From positions 1-28,558 of the forward strand of contig CAXTPP010000036.1 in assembly GCA_964246185.1 (NCBI GenBank): a stretch of DNA of 28,558 bases, in the 5' to 3' direction. Made by a program: the position numbers and the translations under genes. The DNA is from LMUY01 sp964246185 (GTDB taxonomy: Bacteria; Pseudomonadota; Alphaproteobacteria; Acetobacterales; Acetobacteraceae). This document shows, piece by piece, positions 14,214-23,751 of this stretch; position 1 is the stretch's first letter, and every line of letters begins with the position of its first letter. Below the pieces are notes generated by a model, which searched no databases, had not been told where the DNA came from, and saw only the letters and a program-made list of their open reading frames with translations.

Positions 14214-15110
14214 TCAGGCAGTGCGCTGCTCTACGAGCTTTGGCATCGGTGCAGGGCGGGTCGCAAGCCAGATGCCAAGTGCCACTGGGACGACGCCCAA
14301 CAGGTCGAGCGGGCTAACCGGCTCTCCCAGCACCAGCCAGGACATGGCTAGGCCAATCGGCGGGATGAGGAAGTGCAGCGCGCTGGCGGACGTGGCGCTG
14401 CCGTTCCGCAGCAGCCAGAACCACAGCAGCAACGCGCCGATCGACATCACCAGGACGCACCAGCCCATCACCAGCCAGAGCTGCGGGCCGTACGTGATGC
14501 GCGTCGGGTTCTCGAACGCGGCCCCGAGCGCCAGCAGGATGGCGCCGGCCGTCCCCGTCTGCACCCCCACCGCCACCGGCAGCGTCACGTCCGGTGCCAG
14601 CCATTTGAATGCCAGCGTACCTATGACCAGGGAAAGCAGCGCGCCTACCACCAGCAGCACGCCACGCCCGTCCTCGTGCCCGGCCACCAGGCGGTGGCGC
14701 ACCACGAACACCGCGCCGGCGAAGCCCAGCAGCAGCCCGAGCACCTTGCGCCAGTGCAGCCGTTCGCCCAGCAGCGGGGCGGCGGCGGCGGCGATCAGGA
14801 TGGGGTTCAGGCTGGCGATGATGGTGGCCAGCCCGGCGGACACGTTGCCCATGCCCTGCCAGGCAAGCCCCTGATAGCCTGCCTGGTTGAACAATCCCAG
14901 CAGCGCCAGCTTGCCCCAGGGTACAGGACGTCGGAAATCTCTCCGCCATGCAGCGAAGCCCAGCAGCGCCGCGCCGGTCAGGAGGAACCGCACGCCCCCG
15001 AACAACGCGGGCGGGCAGGTGGCCATGGCGAGCTTGGCCGCGGTGAAGCCGCTCGCCCAGGCGAACACGAACAGCGCGACCAGCAGGAAGTAGCCAGCCC
15101 GTCCCGGCAT
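14214..15110 (-). CDS. EamA/DMT-family transporter
   Basis: A 298-residue inner-membrane protein of the drug/metabolite transporter superfamily with about ten transmembrane helices arranged as two EamA repeats. The first starts GYFLLVALFVFAWASGFTAA and contains TIIASLNPILIAAAAAPLLG followed by ER; the second ends ALHFLIPPIGLAMSWLVLGE. These paired P-x2-6-G-E-like ends are typical. ATG at 15110 has AAGGG upstream. The frame is open back to 15491, but that part lies in ispDF. It begins 16 nt after the ispDF stop, so the two are likely cotranscribed. The exported or imported substrate (amino acid, nucleotide or drug) cannot be inferred. Confidence 0.88.
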   Translation of the reverse strand: MPGRAGYFLLVALFVFAWASGFTAAKLAMATCPPALFGGVRFLLTGAALLGFAAWRRDFRRPVPWGKLALLGLFNQAGYQGLAWQGMGNVSAGLATIIASLNPILIAAAAAPLLGERLHWRKVLGLLLGFAGAVFVVRHRLVAGHEDGRGVLLVVGALLSLVIGTLAFKWLAPDVTLPVAVGVQTGTAGAILLALGAAFENPTRITYGPQLWLVMGWCVLVMSIGALLLWFWLLRNGSATSASALHFLIPPIGLAMSWLVLGEPVSPLDLLGVVPVALGIWLATRPAPMPKLVEQRTA

Positions 15111-15126
15111 CAAGCCCGATCCCTTC

Positions 15127-16257
15127 TCAAGCCGGCAACAGGACCGTGGCGACAGCCTGGGCGGCGATGCCTTCACCCCGTCCAGTGAAGCCGAGTCGCT
15201 CCGTCGTGGTCGCCTTGACCGATATGCGGCTCGCTTCCACCCCCAGCAGCTCGGCCAGCCGTGCGGCCATCGCCGTCGCGTGCGGAGTGATCTTGGGGCG
15301 CTCGCAGATGAGCGTGACATCGGCGTTGGCCAGCTTTCCGCCGCGTGCCTCGATGCGGGCCGCCGCATGGCGCAGGAAGCGGGCGCTGTCGGCATCCTTC
15401 CACTCCGCCTCGCTGGGCGGAAAGTGGCGGCCGATGTCGCCCTCCGCCAATGCGCCGTAGATCGCGTCGCACAGCGCATGGATCCCGACATCAGCGTCCG
15501 AGTGGCCTGCGAGGCCCCACTCGTGCGCCACCGTCACGCCGCAGAGCACCAGCGCCCTCCCTGCCTCGGCGGCATGAACGTCGAACCCGGTGCCAGTGCG
15601 CGGCGTGAGGTGGGGCGAAAGGGCGCGTTCCAGCCGCACGATGTCCTCCGGGTAGGTGAGCTTGATGTTGTCGTCCGAGCCGGCGACGATGGCGACCGAG
15701 TGGCCGGCCGTCTCGAGCAGGGCGGCGTCGTCGGTGGCCGTGCCGTCCCGGGCGCCGTGCAGGGCGCGGAGCAGATGGTAGCGGAATGCCTGCGGGGTCT
15801 GGGCGCGATACAGCCCGTCCCGCCGCACGGTGGCGACGATCCTTCCCGACTGCACCCGTTTCAGCGTGTCGGCCACGGGAATGGCGGGGATCGCCCCGTC
15901 ATGCGTGCGCAAGGCGGCGAGCAGGGCGGGGATGGTGGCCGGCGGCACGAACGGCCTGGCGGCGTCGTGCACCAGCACCAGGTCTGGCGCGTGTTGGCTG
16001 AGCGCTTGCAGCCCGGCTGACACGCTGGCCTGCCTGGTCTCGCCGCCGGGCACGGCAAGCAGCACGTCCAGCCCGGACAACGCGTCCGCCACCCTGTCCA
16101 GGTCGCCGACCGGCTGCAGCGCCGTGACGTGCGGCAGCAGCGCTTCGGCCGCGTGGCGGATGACCGGCTTGCCCGCGATGATGGTGAATTGCTTGGGTAT
16201 GTCGCCGCCGAAACGGTCGCCGTTGCCCGCGGCAACCAGGATGGCGGCTATGCGCAT
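15127..16257 (-). CDS. ispDF: Bifunctional IspD/IspF (MEP cytidylyltransferase / MEcPP synthase)
   Basis: A 376-residue fusion of two non-consecutive steps of the MEP isoprenoid pathway. The N-terminal half is IspD, making CDP-methylerythritol: ILVAAGNGDRFGGDIPKQF, LVHDAARPFV and TDDAALLE. The C-terminal half is IspF, making the cyclodiphosphate: RTGTGFDVHA and GHSDADVGIHALCDAIYGAL supply the Asp/His metal ligands, and SVKATTTERLGFTGRGEGIA ends the fold. Start ATG at 16257 places VAAGNGDRFGG at the normal distance; the frame is open to 16293. Such fusions are widespread in alphaproteobacteria. It is divergent from dusB, with about 100 bp between. Confidence 0.95.
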   Translation of the reverse strand: MRIAAILVAAGNGDRFGGDIPKQFTIIAGKPVIRHAAEALLPHVTALQPVGDLDRVADALSGLDVLLAVPGGETRQASVSAGLQALSQHAPDLVLVHDAARPFVPPATIPALLAALRTHDGAIPAIPVADTLKRVQSGRIVATVRRDGLYRAQTPQAFRYHLLRALHGARDGTATDDAALLETAGHSVAIVAGSDDNIKLTYPEDIVRLERALSPHLTPRTGTGFDVHAAEAGRALVLCGVTVAHEWGLAGHSDADVGIHALCDAIYGALAEGDIGRHFPPSEAEWKDADSARFLRHAAARIEARGGKLANADVTLICERPKITPHATAMAARLAELLGVEASRISVKATTTERLGFTGRGEGIAAQAVATVLLPA

Positions 16258-16356
16258 GGCGGGACCAATGCGCGGCGGGGCGGTTCCCGTCAATCCGGCA
16301 TGTCACTGCCTGCTGCCATGATTGCTATACGCCAATGCGCAGCGTATTTTGCCCAA

Positions 16357-17406
16357 ATGCTAGGCAATGCCCTCCCACCGCTCACGCCGGGCGATCTTCC
16401 GCCGCTCACGCTGGGCGCTGGCCCGCGCGCGGTGACGATCGACACGCCGGTCATCCTTGCCCCGATGTCCGGCGTCACCGACCTGCCGTTCCGCCGGCTG
16501 TCCAAGCGGCTTGGCGCTGGCATGGTCGTGTCCGAGATGATCGCCTCCTGGGCCATGGTGCGGGAGAACCAGGCCACGCTACGGATGGCCAGCGTGGACG
16601 GCGCCGGCCCCAATGCGATCCAGCTTGCCGGCTGCGACCCGGTGGCTATGGCCGAGGCGGCCCGTATCGCGGAGGGACGCGGCGCAGACCTGATCGACAT
16701 CAATTTCGGCTGCCCGGTGAAGAAGGTGGCGGTGGGGCAGAGCGCCGGGTCCGCCCTGATGCGCGACGAAGTGGGGGCCGCCCGAATCCTTGAGGCCACC
16801 GCGCGCGCCGTGCCGGTTCCGGTCACGCTGAAGATGCGGATGGGGTGGGACCATGCAAACCTGAACGCTCCCCGGCTGGCGCAGATCGCCGAGGCGAGCG
16901 GCATCGCCATGGTGACGGTGCACGGCCGCACCCGGCAGCAATTCTACACCGGCGCGGCCGATTGGGACTTCATCGCCGGGGTGAAGGCCGCGGTCGGCAT
17001 CCCAGTGATCGCCAACGGGGACATCACGACGGTTGAGCAGGCAGCCGAGGCCCGGGCGCGCTCCAGGGCGGACGGCGTGATGGTCGGGCGAGGCTGCTAC
17101 GGCCGGCCGTGGTTCCCAGCCCAGGTCGCCGCCTTCCTGCAGACCGGGAAGCGCCTGCCTGACCCGGCGTTGGCAACCCAGAAGGCCATCCTGCTCGACC
17201 ATTACCACGCCATGCTGGCGCATTTCGGCGTGCAGCCAGGACTTCGGCTGGGCCGCAAGCACGTCGCCTGGTACTCCCGCGGGCTGCACGGCTCGGCCGA
17301 GTTCCGCGCCGCCGTCATGCGGTGTGACGACGTGGGCGCGGTGCTGCGCCTGATCGACGCATTCTACGACCCGCTTATCGAGACTCCGGCAGCCCTCGCT
17401 GCATGA
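16357..17406 (+). CDS. dusB: tRNA-dihydrouridine synthase (DusB/NifR3 type)
   Basis: A 349-residue flavoenzyme that reduces uridine to dihydrouridine in tRNA D-loops with NADPH. FMN-barrel motifs are VILAPMSGVTDLPFRRL, IDINFGCPVKKV with catalytic Cys119, VTLKMRMGWD, VHGRTRQQFYTG and VIANGDI, then GVMVGRGCYGRPW. The start is uncertain. In-frame ATGs occur at 16300, 16318 and 16357 and none has a Shine-Dalgarno sequence; 16357 gives the typical length. The stop overlaps ntrB (ATGA). In alphaproteobacteria this gene (nifR3) typically heads the ntrBC operon, as here. Confidence 0.93.
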   Translation: MLGNALPPLTPGDLPPLTLGAGPRAVTIDTPVILAPMSGVTDLPFRRLSKRLGAGMVVSEMIASWAMVRENQATLRMASVDGAGPNAIQLAGCDPVAMAEAARIAEGRGADLIDINFGCPVKKVAVGQSAGSALMRDEVGAARILEATARAVPVPVTLKMRMGWDHANLNAPRLAQIAEASGIAMVTVHGRTRQQFYTGAADWDFIAGVKAAVGIPVIANGDITTVEQAAEARARSRADGVMVGRGCYGRPWFPAQVAAFLQTGKRLPDPALATQKAILLDHYHAMLAHFGVQPGLRLGRKHVAWYSRGLHGSAEFRAAVMRCDDVGAVLRLIDAFYDPLIETPAALAA

Positions 17407-18548
17407 TCGGCACGGTCACACGGACCCTGTCGAAGGCGATCGGCAAGGTGAGCGCCCATCGGGAGGCGGATACGGCCGCCATGCTGGGCGCGCTGCCCGT
17501 GCCGGTGCTGCTGCTGGATGCCGGCGACCGCTTCCGTTTCGCCAACCACGCCGCCGAGCAATTCCTCGGCCTCTCGATGCAGCAGCTGTCCCACATGGGC
17601 CTGCGGGACCTGCTGCCCGGCGACCACCCGCTGTTCGCGCTGCTGGGCCAGGTCCGGCAGCATGGCATCACCATCGCCGACCACGACTTGCCGCTGCAAA
17701 GTCCCCGCCTGCACAAGGAGGCGGTCACGGTGCAGGCCACGCCGCTGCTGGAGGAGCCGGGCAGCGTGCTGCTGTCCTTGCAGGATAGTTCGGCCGTGCG
17801 CGCGCTGGACCGGCAGACCGTGTTCCGCTCGGCTGCCCGGTCGGTGAGCGGCATGGCGGCGGTGCTGGCGCACGAGGTGAAGAACCCGCTCTCCGGCATC
17901 CGCGGCGCGGCCCAGCTGCTGGAGAGCAGCGTCGGCGAAGGCGACCGCGAACTGGCGGTGCTGATCCGGGACGAGGCGGACCGCATACGCGCCCTGGTGG
18001 ACCGGATGGAGGTATTCGGCGAGAAGCCGATCGAGCGCCGGGCGGTGAACATCCACCGGGTGCTGGAGCACGTGAGACGCCTGGCGCAGACCGGGTTCGC
18101 GGCGCACATCAGGTTCAGCGAGTCCTATGATCCTTCGCTACCGCCAGTGCTGGCGAACCGCGACCAGTTGGTGCAGGTGCTGCTTAACCTAGTCAAGAAC
18201 GCCGCCGAGGCCGTGACGGCAGCGGACTTGAACGGCGAGATCACCCTTGCCACGGCTTACCGGAACGGTGTGCGCCTGGCGGTGCCCGGTTCCACGCAAC
18301 GCGTCCACCTGCCGCTGGTGGTGACGGTGCGGGACAACGGGCCGGGCATCGGCGACGACATCCGGCCTCATCTGTTCAAGCCGTTCGTGACGTCCAAGCC
18401 ATCCGGCAGCGGGCTCGGCCTGGCCCTGGTCGCCAAGATCGTGGCGGACCATGGCGGGCTGATCGAGGTGGACAGCCGGGCCGGCCGGACCGAGTTCGCG
18501 CTCCACCTTCCCGTCATCAGCGACGAAACCGGCGATGGGGAGGGCTGA
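17403..18548 (+). CDS. ntrB: Nitrogen-regulation sensor histidine kinase NtrB
   Basis: A 381-residue soluble kinase/phosphatase for NtrC, responsive to PII in the family. A PAS domain occupies about residues 25-130 (LPVPVLLLDAGDRFRFANHA). The dimerisation helix has the H-box VLAHEVKNPLSGIRGAAQLL with His157. The ATPase domain shows the N-box LLNLVKNAAEAV, G1 DNGPGIGDD and G2 GSGLGLALVAKI. No transmembrane segment is present, as expected. It is translationally coupled to dusB by ATGA. A strong inverted repeat wraps its stop codon, which may affect the ratio of NtrB to NtrC. Confidence 0.94.
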   Translation: MIGTVTRTLSKAIGKVSAHREADTAAMLGALPVPVLLLDAGDRFRFANHAAEQFLGLSMQQLSHMGLRDLLPGDHPLFALLGQVRQHGITIADHDLPLQSPRLHKEAVTVQATPLLEEPGSVLLSLQDSSAVRALDRQTVFRSAARSVSGMAAVLAHEVKNPLSGIRGAAQLLESSVGEGDRELAVLIRDEADRIRALVDRMEVFGEKPIERRAVNIHRVLEHVRRLAQTGFAAHIRFSESYDPSLPPVLANRDQLVQVLLNLVKNAAEAVTAADLNGEITLATAYRNGVRLAVPGSTQRVHLPLVVTVRDNGPGIGDDIRPHLFKPFVTSKPSGSGLGLALVAKIVADHGGLIEVDSRAGRTEFALHLPVISDETGDGEG

Positions 18549-18566
18549 CCTCTCCCCATCGCCGGT
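18528..18566. repeat. Perfect 15-bp inverted repeat at the ntrB-ntrC junction
   Basis: The left arm at 18528-18542 (starts ACCGGCG, ends GGGGAG) pairs perfectly with the right arm at 18552-18566 (starts CTCCCC, ends CGCCGGT) over a 9-nt loop. The loop contains the ntrB stop TGA (18546-18548). The arm is GC-rich and no T run follows, so it is not an ordinary intrinsic terminator. The ntrC ribosome-binding site AGGAG (18581-18585) lies free 14 nt beyond it. Confidence 0.85.
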
Positions 18567-18589
18567 CGTCCCAGGCTGCTAGGAGACGC

Positions 18590-20035
<1,446 letters not shown>

Positions 20036-20041
20036 GCGGCG

Positions 20042-22309
20042 ATGGACGCGCTGCCTCCCGTGTCGTCCGCTCCCGCGCCGCTCGCCCCCGCGCCGCTCGC
20101 CCCCGCGCCGCTCGCAATGGGCCGTTCACGCATGGGCGGCGCCATGGACATCCTGCTGGGCAAGGTGGTGACGCTGGTGCTGGCGGCGGTGGCGCTGGTG
20201 CTCGCCATCGTGACGTTCGTGCTGCTGTCCGGCGGCGCGCCGATCACGCTGCGGCCCAACCTCACCTTCGCCTCCATCCTGGCCTGCGCCGCCGTGCTGC
20301 TGCTGCTGGGCGCGATCCTGGCCGGGCGGCTGACCCGGGTGTGGGTGGAGCGCCGCCGCGGCTCCGCCGGGTCCCGCCTGCACGTGCGGCTGGTGCTGAT
20401 GTTCGGGGTGGTGGCCGTGACGCCCGCCATCGTTGTGGCGGCGTTCGCGGCGGCGTTCTTCAACCTTGGCATCCAATCGTGGTTCGACGACCGAATCCGC
20501 ACCGCGCTGGACGCGAGCCTGACCTCGGCCCGCACCTCGCTGGAGGAGCATCGCAACAACATCAAGGCGGACGCGCTCAGCGTTGCCATCACGTTGAACC
20601 GCGCGGGCGCTTTCCTGGCCGATCGGCCGGCGTTGTTCCAGGAGGTGCTGGACCAGGAGACGACGTTTCACGGCTTGATCCAAGCTGTGATTTACGATCC
20701 CTACACGCATGAGATCATTCTTTCTTCTGGCGTGCTGGCGGGCAACTTCGTCGATCTGCCCACCGACAGGGAGATCGAGCCGGCCCGCCGCGGCGACGTA
20801 GCGGTGATCGGCGGCGGCACGGAGAACCATGTGCGCGCCGTGGTGAAGCTGGGCTCCACGCCCGAGTTGCTGCTGATGATCGACCGGCCAGTGGATACGC
20901 AGATCATCGCGGCGGTGGACCGGACCGAGCAGCTGGTGGCGCAGTACCATCGGCTGGACGACAACCGCACCAAGTTGCAAGTGACCTTCGTGCTGATCTT
21001 CGCCCTTGTGGCGCTGCTGGTGCTGTTCGCCGCCGCGCTGACCGGGCTGGTGATTGCCAACCAGATCGCTCGGCCGGTCGGGCGGCTGATCAACGCGGCG
21101 GAGCGGGTGCGCGCCGGCGACCTGACCGTCCGCGTGCCGGAGGTGCAGAGCGAGGACGAGGTCGCCGGGCTGTCCCGCGCCTTCAACCGCATGACGGGAC
21201 AACTGGCTGCCCAGCGCACCGAGCTGATGGGCGCCTACGCCCAGATCGACGAGCGCCGCCGGTTCACCGAGACGGTGCTGGCGGGGGTGTCCGCCGGAGT
21301 GATCGGGCTGGACGGCCAGGGCCGGGTCGACCTGCCGAACCGTGCTGCGTCCGAGCTGATGGGCAGTGACCTCCTGGGTTCGATCGGCCTGCCCCTGGCC
21401 CAGGTGGTGCCGGAGTTCGGCGCTCTGCTGCAGGAGGCGCAGGCGACGCCCGACCGGGCGCTCACGGCGGAGGTGCAGGTCGGTCCGCCAGCCAACCGCC
21501 GCACGCTGCTGGTTCGCATCGGCACGGAGCTGAAGGGGACTGGGATCGACGGCTTCGTGGTGACCTTCGACGACGTGACCGAGTTGCTGGCCGCCCAGCG
21601 CAAGGCCGCCTGGTCCGATGTCGCCCGGCGCATCGCGCACGAGATCAAGAACCCGCTCACCCCCATCCAGCTCGCGGCCGAGCGGCTGAAACGGCGCTTC
21701 ACACGCGAAATCCAGTCCGATCCGGTGACCTTCGCGCAGTGCGCCGACACCATCGTGCGCCATGTGGGTGACATCGGCCGCATGGTGGACGAATTCAGTG
21801 CCTTCGCCCGGATGCCGCAGCCGGTGATCAAGCCCGAGGACATCGGCCGCATCGCCCGCGAGGCGCTGGTGCTGCAGCGCCAGGCGCACCCGGAAATCGC
21901 CTGGGTGACCGACCTGCCGGAGCGCGGCCCGATGGCGGCCTGTGACCGGCGGCTGGTCAGCCAGGCGCTCACCAACTTGCTGATGAACGCGGCCGATGCC
22001 GTCGCCATGCGCCCACATGTTGAAGGCCCGCGCGCCGACGGCATGCCGATAGGCCAGATCACCGTTTCGGTCCGCGAGGGCGACGGCGGCGTGACGCTGG
22101 CGGTGGGCGATGACGGGGTGGGGCTGCCCCCGGAGGGCCGGGACCGGTTGACCGAGCCCTACGTGACCCACAAGCCGAAAGGCACTGGACTGGGCCTGGC
22201 CATCGTGAAGAAGATCATGGAGGATCATGCCGGCAAATTGACCCTGGACGACAGGGCAGGCGGACCCGGCGCCGTCGCCAGCCTGACCTTGCCGGCCATG
22301 GCGGCATGA
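20042..22309 (+). CDS. ntrY: Nitrogen-regulation sensor histidine kinase NtrY
   Basis: A 755-residue membrane kinase, partner of NtrX, implicated in nitrogen and redox/oxygen responses in alphaproteobacteria. Helices near residues 35-65, 75-100 and 118-145 precede a periplasmic region (DDRIRTALDASLTSARTSLE...). A fourth helix (LIFALVALLVLFAAALTGLV) leads into a HAMP segment. A PAS region follows and then the H-box RRIAHEIKNPLTPIQLAAER with His533. The ATPase domain has LLMNAADAV, GDDGVGLPPE and GTGLGLAIVKKIMED. ATG at 20042 gives an N-terminus containing a 15-bp tandem repeat (APAPL units). Starts at 20117 or 20144 would omit it, so the true start is unsettled. Confidence 0.93.
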   Translation: MDALPPVSSAPAPLAPAPLAPAPLAMGRSRMGGAMDILLGKVVTLVLAAVALVLAIVTFVLLSGGAPITLRPNLTFASILACAAVLLLLGAILAGRLTRVWVERRRGSAGSRLHVRLVLMFGVVAVTPAIVVAAFAAAFFNLGIQSWFDDRIRTALDASLTSARTSLEEHRNNIKADALSVAITLNRAGAFLADRPALFQEVLDQETTFHGLIQAVIYDPYTHEIILSSGVLAGNFVDLPTDREIEPARRGDVAVIGGGTENHVRAVVKLGSTPELLLMIDRPVDTQIIAAVDRTEQLVAQYHRLDDNRTKLQVTFVLIFALVALLVLFAAALTGLVIANQIARPVGRLINAAERVRAGDLTVRVPEVQSEDEVAGLSRAFNRMTGQLAAQRTELMGAYAQIDERRRFTETVLAGVSAGVIGLDGQGRVDLPNRAASELMGSDLLGSIGLPLAQVVPEFGALLQEAQATPDRALTAEVQVGPPANRRTLLVRIGTELKGTGIDGFVVTFDDVTELLAAQRKAAWSDVARRIAHEIKNPLTPIQLAAERLKRRFTREIQSDPVTFAQCADTIVRHVGDIGRMVDEFSAFARMPQPVIKPEDIGRIAREALVLQRQAHPEIAWVTDLPERGPMAACDRRLVSQALTNLLMNAADAVAMRPHVEGPRADGMPIGQITVSVREGDGGVTLAVGDDGVGLPPEGRDRLTEPYVTHKPKGTGLGLAIVKKIMEDHAGKLTLDDRAGGPGAVASLTLPAMAA
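20069..20113 (+). repeat. Three 15-bp tandem repeats at the 5' end of ntrY
   Basis: Units at 20069-20083, 20084-20098 and 20099-20113 share the pattern GCCCCCGCGCCGCTC. The first has one T for C and the others are identical. They encode three Ala-Pro-Ala-Pro-Leu pentapeptides, if translation starts at 20042. The length is a multiple of three, so copy-number change would not shift the frame. Confidence 0.85.
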
Positions 22310-22319
22310 CGGTTGCCGC
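22301..22319. repeat. Short inverted repeat around the ntrY stop codon
   Basis: GCGGCA (22301-22306) and TGCCGC (22314-22319) pair over a 7-nt loop that begins with the ntrY stop TGA. It is much weaker than the repeat at the ntrB stop but has the same placement. Confidence 0.5.
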
Positions 22320-22348
22320 TTCGTCAATAACCGATAAAAGGGTCCCGC

Positions 22349-23743
22349 ATGGCGCATGAGATCCTGATCGTCGATGATGAACCCGACATCCGGCTGTTGA
22401 TCGAGGGCATACTGCGCGACGAAGGCTACGATACGAGGCAAGCCGCTGACTCGGACTCCGCCATCGCCGCCTTCCGCGCCCGCCGGCCGTCAATGGTGAT
22501 CCTGGACGTGTGGCTGCAGAACTCCCGCCTGGACGGCCTCGGCATCCTCAAGGCGCTGCATGTTGAGGAGCCGCATGTCCCCGTGGTGATGATCTCCGGC
22601 CACGGCACGATCGAGATGGCGGTGACGGCGATCCAGCATGGCGCCTATGACTTCTTGGAAAAGCCTTTCCAGACCGACCGCCTGCTGATCCAGGCCCGCC
22701 GGGCGCTCGAGGCGGCAGCCCTGGCGCGGGAGAATGCCGAGCTGCGGCTGCGCATCGGAGCCGAGACGGTGCTGACGGGGGAGAGCGGCGCGGTTGCCGC
22801 CTTGCGGGCGGGGGTCGAGCGCGTGGCGCCCACTGGGTCACGCGTGCTGATCCATGGGCCGGCCGGGTCCGGCAAGGAGGTCGCGGCCCGCATGGTCCAC
22901 GCCCGTTCCCGCCGGTCCGAGGGGCCGTTCGTTGCGCTGAACTGCGCGACGCTGGCGCCCGCCCGGTTCGAGGAGGAGCTGTTCGGCGTGGAAGCGGGGC
23001 CGGATGCGTCGGCCGCGCCGCGCCGTGCCGGCGTGCTGGAGCGGGCGCATGGCGGCACGCTGCTGCTGGACGAGGTGAGCGACATGCCGCTGGAAACCCA
23101 GGGCAAGATCGTGCGCGCCCTGCAGGACCAGACGTTCGAACGGCTGGGCGGCAATGCCCGGGTCAAGGTCGATGTCCGCGTGCTGGCGATCACCAACAAG
23201 GACCTGCAGGCCGAGATCGCCGCCGGGCGGTTCCGCGAAGACCTCTACTACCGGCTGGCCGTGGTGCCGCTGCGGATGCCAAGCTTGAAGGAGCGGCGGG
23301 AGGACATCCCGGAACTGTCGCGCTATTTCGTGTCCCGCTCGGCCGAGAACTCCGGCATGGCCCCGCGGGACCTGTCCGCCGACACGCTGGCTGCGTTGCA
23401 GAGCTATGACTGGCCTGGCAACGTGCGCCAGCTGCGCAACCTGATGGACTGGCTGCTGATCATGGCGCCGGGCGGGTCGGGAGACGCGATCCGGGCCGAC
23501 ATGCTGCCGCCCGAGATCGGCCAGGGCGCCCCGGCGCTGCTGAACTTCGACCCGACGGCCGATATCATGGCGCTGCCGCTGCGCGAGGCGCGGGACCTGT
23601 TCGAGACGCAGTACTTGCAGGCGCAGCTCGTTCGTTTCGGCGGCAATATCAGCCGCACCGCCGGGTTCGTCGGCATGGAGCGCAGCGCGCTGCACCGCAA
23701 GCTGAAGCAGCTGGGCGTGAACTCGGACGACAAAGGAGGGTGA
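22349..23743 (+). CDS. ntrX: Nitrogen-regulation response regulator NtrX
   Basis: A 464-residue NtrC-family regulator paired with NtrY. The receiver domain starts EILIVDDEPDIR with Asp53 (VILDVWLQN) and Lys (FLEKPFQTDR). The AAA+ domain has Walker A GPAGSGKE and Walker B GGTLLLDE. The GAFTGA loop is replaced by sequence around VEAGPDASAAPRRAG, which is normal for NtrX proteins and indicates it does not activate sigma-54 polymerase in the NtrC manner. The C-terminal helix-turn-helix (NISRTAGFVGMERSALHRKL) is intact. AAGGG precedes the ATG. It is the last regulator of the ntr run; the next gene starts 8 nt after its stop. Confidence 0.95.
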   Translation: MAHEILIVDDEPDIRLLIEGILRDEGYDTRQAADSDSAIAAFRARRPSMVILDVWLQNSRLDGLGILKALHVEEPHVPVVMISGHGTIEMAVTAIQHGAYDFLEKPFQTDRLLIQARRALEAAALARENAELRLRIGAETVLTGESGAVAALRAGVERVAPTGSRVLIHGPAGSGKEVAARMVHARSRRSEGPFVALNCATLAPARFEEELFGVEAGPDASAAPRRAGVLERAHGGTLLLDEVSDMPLETQGKIVRALQDQTFERLGGNARVKVDVRVLAITNKDLQAEIAAGRFREDLYYRLAVVPLRMPSLKERREDIPELSRYFVSRSAENSGMAPRDLSADTLAALQSYDWPGNVRQLRNLMDWLLIMAPGGSGDAIRADMLPPEIGQGAPALLNFDPTADIMALPLREARDLFETQYLQAQLVRFGGNISRTAGFVGMERSALHRKLKQLGVNSDDKGG

Positions 23744-23751
23744 GGGGCGCC

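Noticed and set aside
15111..15491. N-terminal extension of the EamA transporter to 15491
   Set aside because: The extension lies wholly in ispDF, is Arg/Ser-rich and has no similarity to transporters. ATG 15110 has a ribosome-binding site.
20069..20113. CRISPR-like repeats
   Set aside because: The 15-bp units are contiguous without spacers and in frame with ntrY, so they are a coding minisatellite. No CRISPR array was seen anywhere in the window.
20126..22441. A 771-codon minus-strand open frame opposite ntrY
   Set aside because: Same effect of high GC at third positions. The composition is implausible (His/Gln/Arg-rich) and ntrY is certain on the plus strand.
22960..23040. Loss of the GAFTGA loop in NtrX as a defect
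   Set aside because: Absence of GAFTGA is a family-wide trait of NtrX, not a local mutation.
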